From the NCBI RefSeq assembly GCF_013433315.1, contig NZ_WXVV01000013.1:1-64000 (forward strand): 64,000 bases of DNA, in the 5' to 3' direction. Source of the DNA: Pseudomonas crudilactis. GTDB lineage: Bacteria > Pseudomonadota > Gammaproteobacteria > Pseudomonadales > Pseudomonadaceae. The first letter of the stretch is position 1, and each line of letters begins with the position of its first letter. The translations under genes were made by a program, and so were the position numbers. Positions 1 to 7,723 of this stretch are shown piece by piece. Below the pieces are notes generated by a model. That model was given only the letters and a program-made list of their open reading frames with translations. It had not been told where the DNA came from and did no database searches.

Positions 1-70
1 GTACTACGTGGCGGGCGATGCGCCGGTGAAGGGCAAGCCGATGCGTGATATCACCCCGGCTGCTCAGTAA
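1..70 (+). CDS. C-terminal fragment of an unidentified protein
   Basis: An open frame enters from the left edge and ends at a TAA at 68-70. Only about 22 residues are visible (beginning YYVAGDAP and ending TPAAQ). This is too short to recognise a family. It is followed at once by a REP pair, which is the usual arrangement after a gene end in this genome, so I take it as a real gene tail. Confidence 0.6.
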   Translation, partial: YYVAGDAPVKGKPMRDITPAAQ

Positions 71-93
71 TTCAGTTACACCGCATCAAGGCT

Positions 94-186
94 GATCGCG
101 AGCAGGCTCACGCCTACATCGATCTCCAGTGAACACAAACTCTGTGGACACTGGAGATTAACTGTAGGAGTGAGCCTGCTCGCGAA
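94..186. repeat. REP pair (inverted)
   Basis: Two inverted copies of a REP sequence with the core GAGTGAGCCTGCTCGCGA flank a short spacer. It lies between two genes, as other copies of this family do in the window. Confidence 0.8.
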
Positions 187-251
187 GGGGCCCTCACATT
201 CAGCACAAATTCCCGCGCTGCACAGTAAATCCCCCTACACCCCCTCTTCAC

Positions 252-280
252 TTGATCCTACCCCCACGCAGGCCTACTCT
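252..280 (+). promoter_or_regulatory. Possible sigma-70 promoter of the TldD/PmbA pair
   Basis: TTGATC at 252-257 and TACTCT at 275-280 are separated by 17 bp and lie 73 bp before the first ATG. The match is only moderate and rests on sequence alone. Confidence 0.35.
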
Positions 281-352
281 AGACCTCGCGCAACCGTTTC
301 ACCCCCTCCCCGCCGCTGCTCTACCGCTTCCCCCTGACAAGGAGGTTCCCGA

Positions 353-1795
353 ATGTTCGATTTCCACCCCCAGCTCAAGCAGCGCTTCGCTGCCTTGCGC
401 ACGGGCGCCGAGTTTTTTTCCCTGCGATACGTACGCGAATCCGGTCAGTACCTGTCGGTGCGTAAAAACGTTGCCGAACCACCGAGCCTGAGCCGTGACG
501 AAGGCGCGATGCTTACCGTGCGCGTCAATGGCGTTGAGGCCTATGCGGCAACCAACGACCTGTCGCAACAAGGTCTGCAAGCCGCCCTCGAACGCGCCGA
601 GCAGCAAGCGCGCCGGCTCAAGCCGCACGCACTGCTCGACCTGCGCGATCAGCCAGTGTCCAGCGATCGCGCTGATTACTTTTCACCCAATCTCGAACAA
701 GCCTTCCCGTCCCTGAGCGAATGTTTTGAGCTGCTCGGCGCAGAATCCGCCTCGGTGCCAAAGGATGAGCGCCTGGTGAACTGGCAAGTGAGCATTGGCA
801 TTACCCACGTCGAACAGATCTACCTGAGCAGCGCCGGGGCCGAGTTGCGCCAGGCCCAGCGCTTCGTCTATCCAGGCCTCGACGTCACCGCCTACGACGG
901 CAACGACAGCCAGACCCGCAGCCTCGGCCGCGAGAACTTCGGCCAACAGGGCGGCGCTGATGTGATCAGCCGCTGCGGTCTGATCGGCGCCGGCCCGCAA
1001 GTCGCCGACCAGGCATTGCAACTGCTGCTCGCGCCGAACACCCCGCAAGGCCCGCGCGATCTGCTGTTGATGCCGGACCAGATGATGCTGCAGATCCACG
1101 AATCCATCGGTCACCCGTTGGAACTCGACCGCATCCTCGGCGACGAGCGCAATTACGCCGGCACCAGTTTCGTCAAAGCCAGCGACTTCGGCAGCCTGCA
1201 ATACGGCTCGAAACTGCTCAACGTAACGTTCGATCCGGGTATTCCCGAAGAACTGGCCAGCTATGGCCACGATGACGACGGTACCAAGGCCAGCAAACAA
1301 TTCCTGATCCGCGATGGCCTGTTGTTGCGTCCGCTGGGCGGGGCGCTGTCGCAGTTCCGCGCCGGTCTCGACGGCGTCGCCAACAGCCGCGCCTGTGGCT
1401 GGAACCGGCCGCCGATCGACCGCATGGCCAACCTCAATATCGAACCGGGCGATCAGCCGCTGAACAAGCTGATCGAAGGCATCGAGCACGGCATCCTGAT
1501 GAGCACCAACCGTTCGTGGTCGATCGACGATGCGCGCAACAAATTCCAGTTCGGCTGTGAATGGGGCCAGTTGATCGAAAACGGTGAACTCAAAGGCGTG
1601 GTGAAAAACCCGAACTACCGGGCGATTTCCGCGCACTTCTGGAAAAGCCTGCGCGCCGTCGGCGACGCCAACACCGTCAAGGTGCTGGGCACGCCGAACT
1701 GCGGCAAGGGCGAACCGAACCAGGTGATCCGCGTCGGCCACGCTTCGCCGGCCTGCGTATTCAGCAACGTTGATGTGTTTGGGGGAGACGCCTGA
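353..1795 (+). CDS. TldD-like metallopeptidase (second paralogue pair)
   Basis: This 480-residue protein belongs to the TldD/PmbA family (peptidase U62). It carries the TldD metal-binding signature HEXXXH as HESIGH near residue 251 (in QIHESIGHPLELD), followed by the family's conserved downstream segment. In Escherichia coli, TldD and PmbA (TldE) form a heterodimeric protease used in microcin maturation and CcdA turnover. The ATG at 353 has a strong AAGGAGG ribosome-binding site about 7 nt upstream. The next gene starts inside its stop codon (TGATG), so the two are translationally coupled and probably form the heterodimer. It is not next to rng, yhdP or yjgA, so it is probably a paralogue of the housekeeping tldD. 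Substrate unknown. Confidence 0.88.
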   Translation: MFDFHPQLKQRFAALRTGAEFFSLRYVRESGQYLSVRKNVAEPPSLSRDEGAMLTVRVNGVEAYAATNDLSQQGLQAALERAEQQARRLKPHALLDLRDQPVSSDRADYFSPNLEQAFPSLSECFELLGAESASVPKDERLVNWQVSIGITHVEQIYLSSAGAELRQAQRFVYPGLDVTAYDGNDSQTRSLGRENFGQQGGADVISRCGLIGAGPQVADQALQLLLAPNTPQGPRDLLLMPDQMMLQIHESIGHPLELDRILGDERNYAGTSFVKASDFGSLQYGSKLLNVTFDPGIPEELASYGHDDDGTKASKQFLIRDGLLLRPLGGALSQFRAGLDGVANSRACGWNRPPIDRMANLNIEPGDQPLNKLIEGIEHGILMSTNRSWSIDDARNKFQFGCEWGQLIENGELKGVVKNPNYRAISAHFWKSLRAVGDANTVKVLGTPNCGKGEPNQVIRVGHASPACVFSNVDVFGGDA

Positions 1796-3132
1796 TGAGC
1801 ATTTCGAAGAGTCAGTCCGACGCCTTCAAGGTCATGGTCGAGTGGCTGCGCGACAGCGTGCGCGAGCCGGAACAGTTCACCCTTAGCTATGCCGCCGAAT
1901 CCTCGGCGTTTGTGCGTTTCAACCACGCCAAGGTGCGTCAGGCCGGGCAAGTGCAGCAGGCCAATATCGTCCTGAAGCTGATTAACGATGGTCGCCATGC
2001 CGATCTGCAAGTCACCCTGTCCGGTGATCAGGAAGGCGATCTGCAACGCCTCGCCGAAGGCCTACAACAACTGCGCGAAACCCTGCCGTTGCTGCCGCAG
2101 GATCCGTACCTGCTGCTCAATCACAACGGCTGGCAGAGCAAGAATGTGCAGGAACATCCGCTCCCGGACACTGAACAGGTTGTCGATGAGATCTGTACTG
2201 CCGCTGAAGGTCTGGACTTGGTTGGCTTCTATGCCGCCGGGCCGATCAGCCGTGGTTTTGCCAGTTCTTCGGGGGCGTTTGGCTGGCATCAGGCGAACAG
2301 TTTCAACTTTGACTTCAGCCTGTTCCACGACAACGGCGAAGCGGTGAAGGCCAGCTACGCCGGGCACGACTGGAGCAGCGAAGGCTTCGCCAAGCGCTTT
2401 GCTCAGGCGCGCGAGCAACTGGAATTTCTCGGTCGTCCGCTGCGCACCCTGGCACCGGGGCAATACCGCGCGTATCTGGCGCCAGCGGCGCTGGAAGAAA
2501 TCATGGGCATGCTGAGCTGGGGCGGTTTCTCGGCGCAGTCGATCGCGAGCAAGAGCAGCCCATTGCAGAAGCTGTATGTCGGCGATCAGGCGTTCAGTCC
2601 GCTGGTGTCGCTGGATGAGAAAGTCAGCGAATCGTTGAGCCCGGCGTTTTCCGGCGAAGGTTATCCGCGCAGTGATTTGCGTTTGATCGTCGAAGGCAAG
2701 GCCGGTGATCAACTGGTTGGCTCGCGCAGTGCCGCCGAATATGGTTTGGCCGCCAACGGCGCTGGCGGCGGTGAAATGCCGAGTGCGTTGAACATGGCGG
2801 CGGGGGATCTGTCGCAAGCAGAGATCCTCAAGCAGTTGGGCACCGGGCTGTATATCAGCAACCTGTGGTACCTGAACTACTCGGATCAACCGGCCGCGCG
2901 CATGACCGGCATGACCCGCTTCGCGACCTTCTGGGTCGAGAACGGCGAGATCCAGGCGCCGGTCAGCACCATGCGTTTCGACGATAGCGCTTACAGCCTG
3001 CTGGGTTCGCAGCTGGAAGCGTTGACCGCCGAGCGTGAGTTGCTGCTGTCGGCGAGTACCTACAGCCAGCGCAATACTTCGTCGGCGTTGCTGCCGGGCG
3101 CGCTGGTCAGCCGTTTGACCTTGACCCTGTAA
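1795..3132 (+). CDS. PmbA/TldE-like partner protein
   Basis: This 445-residue member of the TldD/PmbA family lacks the HEXXXH motif seen in its upstream neighbour, as PmbA (TldE) subunits normally do. The C-terminal third has the family's conserved segment (GLYISNLWYLNYSD and MTGMTRFATFWVENG). The ATG shares its A with the stop codon of the preceding gene, which implies coupled translation and a 1:1 complex. By family knowledge the metal-free subunit closes the proteolytic cavity of the TldD partner. A REP pair follows the stop, marking the end of the operon. Confidence 0.87.
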   Translation: MSISKSQSDAFKVMVEWLRDSVREPEQFTLSYAAESSAFVRFNHAKVRQAGQVQQANIVLKLINDGRHADLQVTLSGDQEGDLQRLAEGLQQLRETLPLLPQDPYLLLNHNGWQSKNVQEHPLPDTEQVVDEICTAAEGLDLVGFYAAGPISRGFASSSGAFGWHQANSFNFDFSLFHDNGEAVKASYAGHDWSSEGFAKRFAQAREQLEFLGRPLRTLAPGQYRAYLAPAALEEIMGMLSWGGFSAQSIASKSSPLQKLYVGDQAFSPLVSLDEKVSESLSPAFSGEGYPRSDLRLIVEGKAGDQLVGSRSAAEYGLAANGAGGGEMPSALNMAAGDLSQAEILKQLGTGLYISNLWYLNYSDQPAARMTGMTRFATFWVENGEIQAPVSTMRFDDSAYSLLGSQLEALTAERELLLSASTYSQRNTSSALLPGALVSRLTLTL

Positions 3133-3142
3133 ACGCAACACC

Positions 3143-3232
3143 TGTGGGAGCGAGCTTGCTCGCGAAGAGGCCATGTCATTCAACATTGATGGCGACTGAC
3201 CTACCGCTTTCGCGAGCAAGCTCGCTCCCACA
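3143..3232. repeat. REP pair (GGGAGCGAGCTTGCTCGCGA type)
   Basis: Two inverted copies of the core GGGAGCGAGCTTGCTCGCGA sit between the PmbA-like gene and the efflux gene. This is the most frequent REP family in the window. Confidence 0.88.
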
Positions 3233-3283
3233 CTGACCGCGCTCGACAATGGATATGCATTAACTCCAACGACAAGAGGTTCC

Positions 3284-4711
3284 ATGCCCAACCGCCCGCC
3301 TCTCGACGCCATCACCGCCCGCTGGTTGCCGTGGGTCGTCGCTATCGCTTTCTTCATGCAGTCCCTCGACGGGACCATCCTCAACACCGCGCTGCCCGCC
3401 ATGGCTCGCGATCTCGCCGAAGATCCGCTGCGCATGCAAGGCGTGGTCATCTCTTACATGCTCACCGTGGCATTGCTGATCCCGGCTTCAGGCTGGATCG
3501 CCGACCGCTTCGGCACCAAGAAAATCTTCTTCGGCGCGATTCTGCTGTTCAGTTTCGGCTCACTGCTCTGCGCGCTGTCGAGCAGCCTGAGCATGCTGAT
3601 CGGCGCCCGGGTCATTCAGGGGCTGGGCGGTGCGCTGATGCTGCCGGTCGGGCGACTGGTGGTGCTGCGCGCCTATCCGCGCTCCGAACTGGTGCGGATC
3701 ATGGGCTTCATCACCATCCCCGGCCTGCTCGGCCCGTTGATCGGCCCGACCATGGGCGGCTGGATGGTCGAATACCTGACGTGGCACTGGATCTTCCTGA
3801 TCAACCTGCCGGTCGGCGTCATCGGTTGCTACGCGGTGTGGAAATTCATTCCCGACCTGCGCGGCACCGAGCGCACGCGCTTCGATAGTCTGGGTTTTCT
3901 GTTGTTCGGCGCGGCGATGATCCTGATCACCATCGCCATGGAAGGCCTTGGCGAGTTGCACTTGCCGCACCTGCGCGTGATGTTGCTACTGTTCGGCGGC
4001 ATGGCCTGTCTGGCGGCATACTGGTTGCGCGCCGGGCACATCGAAAATCCGCTGTTCGCACCGTCACTGTTCAAGACCCGCACCTTTGCTGTGGGTATTC
4101 TCGGCAACCTTTTCGCCCGTCTGGGCAGCGGTGCACTGCCGTTTCTGGTGCCTTTGCTGCTGCAAGTGGCGCTGGGTTATTCACCGTCGCAAGCGGGAAT
4201 GAGCATGCTGCCGCTGGCCGCTGCGGCGATGATCGCCAAGTGGGTGGCACGACCGCTGATCGAACGTCTCGGTTATCGCATCGTGCTGACCGGCAACACG
4301 CTGGCACTGGGGATCATGCTGGCGAGCATGGGTCTGGTCAGCGAGCAAACGCCGTATTGGCTGCTGCTGTGCCTGCTGGCGATTCTCGGCGCGATCAACT
4401 CGCTGCAATTTACCGCGATGAACACCGTGACGCTGATCGACCTCGACGATGCGAGCGCCAGCAGCGGCAACAGCTTGCTGTCGGTGGTGGCGCAGTTGTC
4501 ATTGAGTCTGGGCGTTGCCTGCGCCGGTGCGTTGCTCGGCGGGTTCACCGCGGAGGTTGGTAACGATGGCGTCGAGACCGTGCTCGGTGCGTTCCAGCTG
4601 ACCTTCGTCACCGTCGGCATCATGGCGATGCTGGCCGCGACGATCTTCTCGCAACTGTCGAAGGAAGACGGCCGCCGCGCCAAACGCCCGGAAGAACACA
4701 TCGAACATTAA
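3284..4711 (+). CDS. mdtD: MFS multidrug transporter, MdtD type (DHA2)
   Basis: This 475-residue inner-membrane protein is a major facilitator of the DHA2 drug:proton antiporter family, which usually has 14 membrane segments. The N-terminal helix holds the family motif SLDGTILNTALPAMA, and the next loop is the MFS motif A region (GWIADRFGTKKIFFG). A glycine/proline-rich stretch near residue 145 (PGLLGPLIGPTMGG) matches antiporter motif C. It resembles MdtD of Enterobacteria, but there is no mdtABC here and it stands alone after a REP pair. The ATG follows CAAGAGGTTCC. Drug efflux is inferred from family only. Confidence 0.85.
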   Translation: MPNRPPLDAITARWLPWVVAIAFFMQSLDGTILNTALPAMARDLAEDPLRMQGVVISYMLTVALLIPASGWIADRFGTKKIFFGAILLFSFGSLLCALSSSLSMLIGARVIQGLGGALMLPVGRLVVLRAYPRSELVRIMGFITIPGLLGPLIGPTMGGWMVEYLTWHWIFLINLPVGVIGCYAVWKFIPDLRGTERTRFDSLGFLLFGAAMILITIAMEGLGELHLPHLRVMLLLFGGMACLAAYWLRAGHIENPLFAPSLFKTRTFAVGILGNLFARLGSGALPFLVPLLLQVALGYSPSQAGMSMLPLAAAAMIAKWVARPLIERLGYRIVLTGNTLALGIMLASMGLVSEQTPYWLLLCLLAILGAINSLQFTAMNTVTLIDLDDASASSGNSLLSVVAQLSLSLGVACAGALLGGFTAEVGNDGVETVLGAFQLTFVTVGIMAMLAATIFSQLSKEDGRRAKRPEEHIEH

Positions 4712-4791
4712 CCACTGTTCGTCCAGAACTTTCGAAGAAAGTGGCACGGGGCTGCTACACTGCGCGACATTTTGTTTTGCAGGCCAGTCCC

Positions 4792-6177
4792 GTGACCACC
4801 ATCGCCACCGCTTTTAATACTCTGCCGCTGTCCGCCGCCATGCTGGCTAACCTCGAATCCCTCGGTTATGCCCAGATGACGCCGATCCAGGCGCAGAGCT
4901 TGCCGGTGATCCTCAAGGGGATGGACCTGATCGCCCAGGCCAAGACCGGCAGCGGCAAGACCGCCGCGTTCGGCATCGGCCTGCTCAACCCGATCAACCC
5001 GCGCTACTTCGGTTGCCAGGCACTGGTGATCTGCCCGACGCGCGAGCTGGCCGACCAGGTCGCCAAGGAAATCCGTCGTCTGGCCCGTGCCGAAGACAAC
5101 ATCAAGGTCCTGACCCTGTGCGGCGGCGTGTCGTTTGGCCCGCAGATCGCTTCGCTGGAGCACGGCGCGCACATCATCGTCGGCACCCCGGGCCGCATCC
5201 AGCAGCACCTGCGCAAAGGTTCGCTGGTCCTTGATGGCCTGAACACTTTGATCCTCGACGAAGCCGACCGCATGCTCGACATGGGTTTCTACGACGCCAT
5301 CGAAGACATCATCGTCAAGACCCCGGAGCGTCGTCAGACCCTGCTGTTCTCTGCCACGTACCCGGTGGGCATCAAGCAACTGGCGTCGAAATTCATGCGC
5401 GATCCGCAAACGGTGAAAGCCGAAGCGTTCCACGATGACACGCAGATCGAGCAGCGTTTCTACGAGATTTCCCCGGAAGACCGCATGAGCGCAGTGACCA
5501 AAGTCCTGCACCACTTCCGCCCGGCGTCCTGCGTGGCGTTCTGCTTCACCAAGCAGCAAGTGCAGGAAACCGTTGATCACCTGACCGCCAAAGGCATTTC
5601 CGCCGTCGGCCTGCACGGCGACCTGGAACAGCGTGACCGCGATCAGGTGCTGGCGATGTTCGCCAACCGCAGTACTTCGGTACTGGTCGCCACCGACGTG
5701 GCTGCCCGTGGTCTGGACATCGATGCGCTGGACATGGTGATCAACGTCGAACTCGCCCGCGATTCGGAAATCCACATTCACCGCGTTGGCCGTACCGGTC
5801 GTGCTGGCGAAAAAGGCATCGCGATCAGTCTGGTTGCTCCGGGTGAAGCGCACCGCGCGCAAGCCATCGAACAGCTGCAGAAATCACCGCTGAACTGGGA
5901 TCAGGTCGATAACCTCAAGTCCCAGGGCCTCGCCCCATTGCAGCCGCCGATGACCACGCTGTGCATTGGTGCCGGTCGTAAAGACAAGGTTCGCCCGGGC
6001 GACATTCTGGGTGCATTGACTGGCGATGCCGGCATTCCCGGTGCACAGGTAGGCAAGATTGCGATTTTCGACTTCCAGGCTTATGTGGCCGTTGACCGCA
6101 CCGTGGCCATGCAGGCCTTGCAGCGTTTGAACGACGGCAAGATCAAGGGCCGCTCGCTGCGCGTACGTATCTTGTAA
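4792..6177 (+). CDS. dbpA: ATP-dependent RNA helicase DbpA
   Basis: This 461-residue DEAD-box helicase matches DbpA, which helps late assembly of the 50S ribosomal subunit by acting on 23S rRNA hairpin 92. Motif I is AKTGSGKTAAFG, motif II is LDEADRML, motif III is SAT, and motif VI is HRVGRTGRAG. The last 75 or so residues form the DbpA RNA-binding domain (IGAGRKDKVRPGDILGAL). I chose the GTG at 4792, giving (M)TTIATAFNTLPLSAA. An in-frame GTG at 4741 lies upstream of a likely -10 box (TACACT, 4756-4761), so it is unlikely to be transcribed with the gene. Confidence 0.95.
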   Translation: MTTIATAFNTLPLSAAMLANLESLGYAQMTPIQAQSLPVILKGMDLIAQAKTGSGKTAAFGIGLLNPINPRYFGCQALVICPTRELADQVAKEIRRLARAEDNIKVLTLCGGVSFGPQIASLEHGAHIIVGTPGRIQQHLRKGSLVLDGLNTLILDEADRMLDMGFYDAIEDIIVKTPERRQTLLFSATYPVGIKQLASKFMRDPQTVKAEAFHDDTQIEQRFYEISPEDRMSAVTKVLHHFRPASCVAFCFTKQQVQETVDHLTAKGISAVGLHGDLEQRDRDQVLAMFANRSTSVLVATDVAARGLDIDALDMVINVELARDSEIHIHRVGRTGRAGEKGIAISLVAPGEAHRAQAIEQLQKSPLNWDQVDNLKSQGLAPLQPPMTTLCIGAGRKDKVRPGDILGALTGDAGIPGAQVGKIAIFDFQAYVAVDRTVAMQALQRLNDGKIKGRSLRVRIL

Positions 6178-6194
6178 GAACAACGTAACTCCCC

Positions 6195-6280
6195 TGTAGG
6201 AGCTGCCGCAGGCTGCGATCTTTTGACTTTGTTTTTTAAGAGCAAGATCAAAAGATCGCAGCCTGCGGCAGCTCCTACAG
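6195..6280. repeat. REP pair (GGAGCTGCCGCAGGCTGCGATC type)
   Basis: Inverted copies of TGTAGGAGCTGCCGCAGGCT and its complement, with AT-rich ATCTTTTGA inner arms, form one long hairpin between dbpA and the next gene. This is a second REP family, distinct from the TTGCTCGCGA family. Confidence 0.85.
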
Positions 6281-6314
6281 TTCGTTTTGTGGTGATATTT
6301 CAGAGGACACCGTT

Positions 6315-7493
6315 TTGCGCTCTACCGAAGTCGTGATCATTGGCGCTGGCGCCGCTGGGTTGATGTGTGCACTGACTGCCGCCGGGCGTGGGCGTCAGGT
6401 GTTGCTGCTCGACCACGCGAACAAGGCCGGCAAGAAAATCCTGATGTCGGGCGGTGGCCGCTGCAATTTCACCAACATGTACACCGAGCCGAACAATTTC
6501 CTCTCGCAGAACCCGCACTTCTGCAAATCCGCGCTGGCGCGCTACACCCAGTGGGATTTCATCGGCATGGTCGGCAAACACGCCGTGCCCTACCACGAGA
6601 AGAAACTCGGCCAGTTGTTCTGCGATAACAAATCCAGCGACATCCTCGAAATGCTCCTGACCGAGTGCGATCAGGCCGGTGTCGAACTGCATCTGGACAC
6701 GTCGATCCAGACGATCGAGAAGGTCGAAAGCGGTTACCTGCTCGACACCACCCTCGGTCAGGTTCAATGCCAGTCGCTGGTGATCGCCACCGGCGGTCTG
6801 TCGATCCCGACGCTGGGTGCCACCGGTTTCGGTTATCAGGTCGCCAAACAGTTTGGCCATGAGTTGCTGCCGACCCGCGCCGGTCTGGTGCCGTTCACCA
6901 TCACCGATCAGCTCAAGGAACTCTGCACCGAGCTGTCCGGGACGTCGGTGGATTGTCTGGTCAGCTGCAACGACCAGAGCTTTCGCGAGAACATCCTGTT
7001 TACTCACCGTGGCCTCAGTGGCCCGGCAATTTTGCAGATTTCTTCGTTCTGGGAACCCGGCGACACGGTGGAAATCAACCTGCTGCCAGATCACGACGCC
7101 GCGAGCTGGCTGCAACAGCAAGTGGCCGAGCGTCCGAACAGTGAACTGAAAACCCTGCTGGGTGAGATCTTCACCAAGAAGATGGCCAATCTGCTGGCGG
7201 ACAACTGGTTCGTGTCCAAGCCGATGAAGCAGTACACCCACGCGGAACTGGCGGAAATCGCCGACAAACTCGGCAGCTGGAAAGTCGTGCCGGCGGGGAC
7301 TGAGGGTTATCGCACGGCCGAAGTGACCCTCGGCGGCGTCGATACCCGCGAAGTTTCTTCCAAGACCATGGAATCACTGAAAAGCCCTGGTCTGTATTTC
7401 ATCGGTGAAGTGCTCGACGTCACTGGCCATCTGGGCGGTTTCAACTTTCAGTGGGCCTGGGCCTCCGGTTACGCCGCCGCGCAGTACGCCTGA
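6315..7493 (+). CDS. NAD(P)/FAD-dependent oxidoreductase, YhiN/HI0933 family
   Basis: This 392-residue flavoprotein starts with a Rossmann dinucleotide-binding motif (VVIIGAGAAGLMCA) followed by the YhiN/HI0933 signature NKAGKKILMSGGGRCNFTN. The C-terminus has the second FAD-contacting segment (GLYFIGEVLDVTGHLGGFN). The start is a TTG at 6315 preceded by AGAGGA; there is no ATG before the Rossmann motif. The physiological substrate of this cytosolic family is not established. It stands alone between two REP pairs. Confidence 0.86.
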   Translation: MRSTEVVIIGAGAAGLMCALTAAGRGRQVLLLDHANKAGKKILMSGGGRCNFTNMYTEPNNFLSQNPHFCKSALARYTQWDFIGMVGKHAVPYHEKKLGQLFCDNKSSDILEMLLTECDQAGVELHLDTSIQTIEKVESGYLLDTTLGQVQCQSLVIATGGLSIPTLGATGFGYQVAKQFGHELLPTRAGLVPFTITDQLKELCTELSGTSVDCLVSCNDQSFRENILFTHRGLSGPAILQISSFWEPGDTVEINLLPDHDAASWLQQQVAERPNSELKTLLGEIFTKKMANLLADNWFVSKPMKQYTHAELAEIADKLGSWKVVPAGTEGYRTAEVTLGGVDTREVSSKTMESLKSPGLYFIGEVLDVTGHLGGFNFQWAWASGYAAAQYA

Positions 7494-7515
7494 CTCAGAG
7501 CCAAATACAAAACCC

Positions 7516-7605
7516 TGTATGAGTGAGCCTGCTCGCGATAGCGGTGAATCAGTCGATGAATTCATTGGCTGACACACCGCTATCGCGAGCAGGCTCACTC
7601 CTACA
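7516..7605. repeat. REP pair (GAGTGAGCCTGCTCGCGATAGCGG type)
   Basis: Inverted copies with the core GAGTGAGCCTGCTCGCGATA lie between the flavoprotein gene and yccS. Confidence 0.85.
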
Positions 7606-7723
7606 GTTGTTATGTGTGATGCAGTAAGGAACACTTTTTGCTGTCAGATGTGATCGGCGCCATTGCGTCGGCGTCATTACTGGCTCAATTTAGCGGCATC
7701 GCCTCGGAAGGCCTTCGCACTTC

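Noticed and set aside
4741..4791. Upstream GTG as start of dbpA
   Set aside because: It lies before the likely -10 box and adds residues that other DbpA proteins do not have.
6300..7241. Open frame (313 codons) on the minus strand opposite the YhiN-type gene
   Set aside because: Shadow frame; the plus-strand gene has the FAD motif and family signature.
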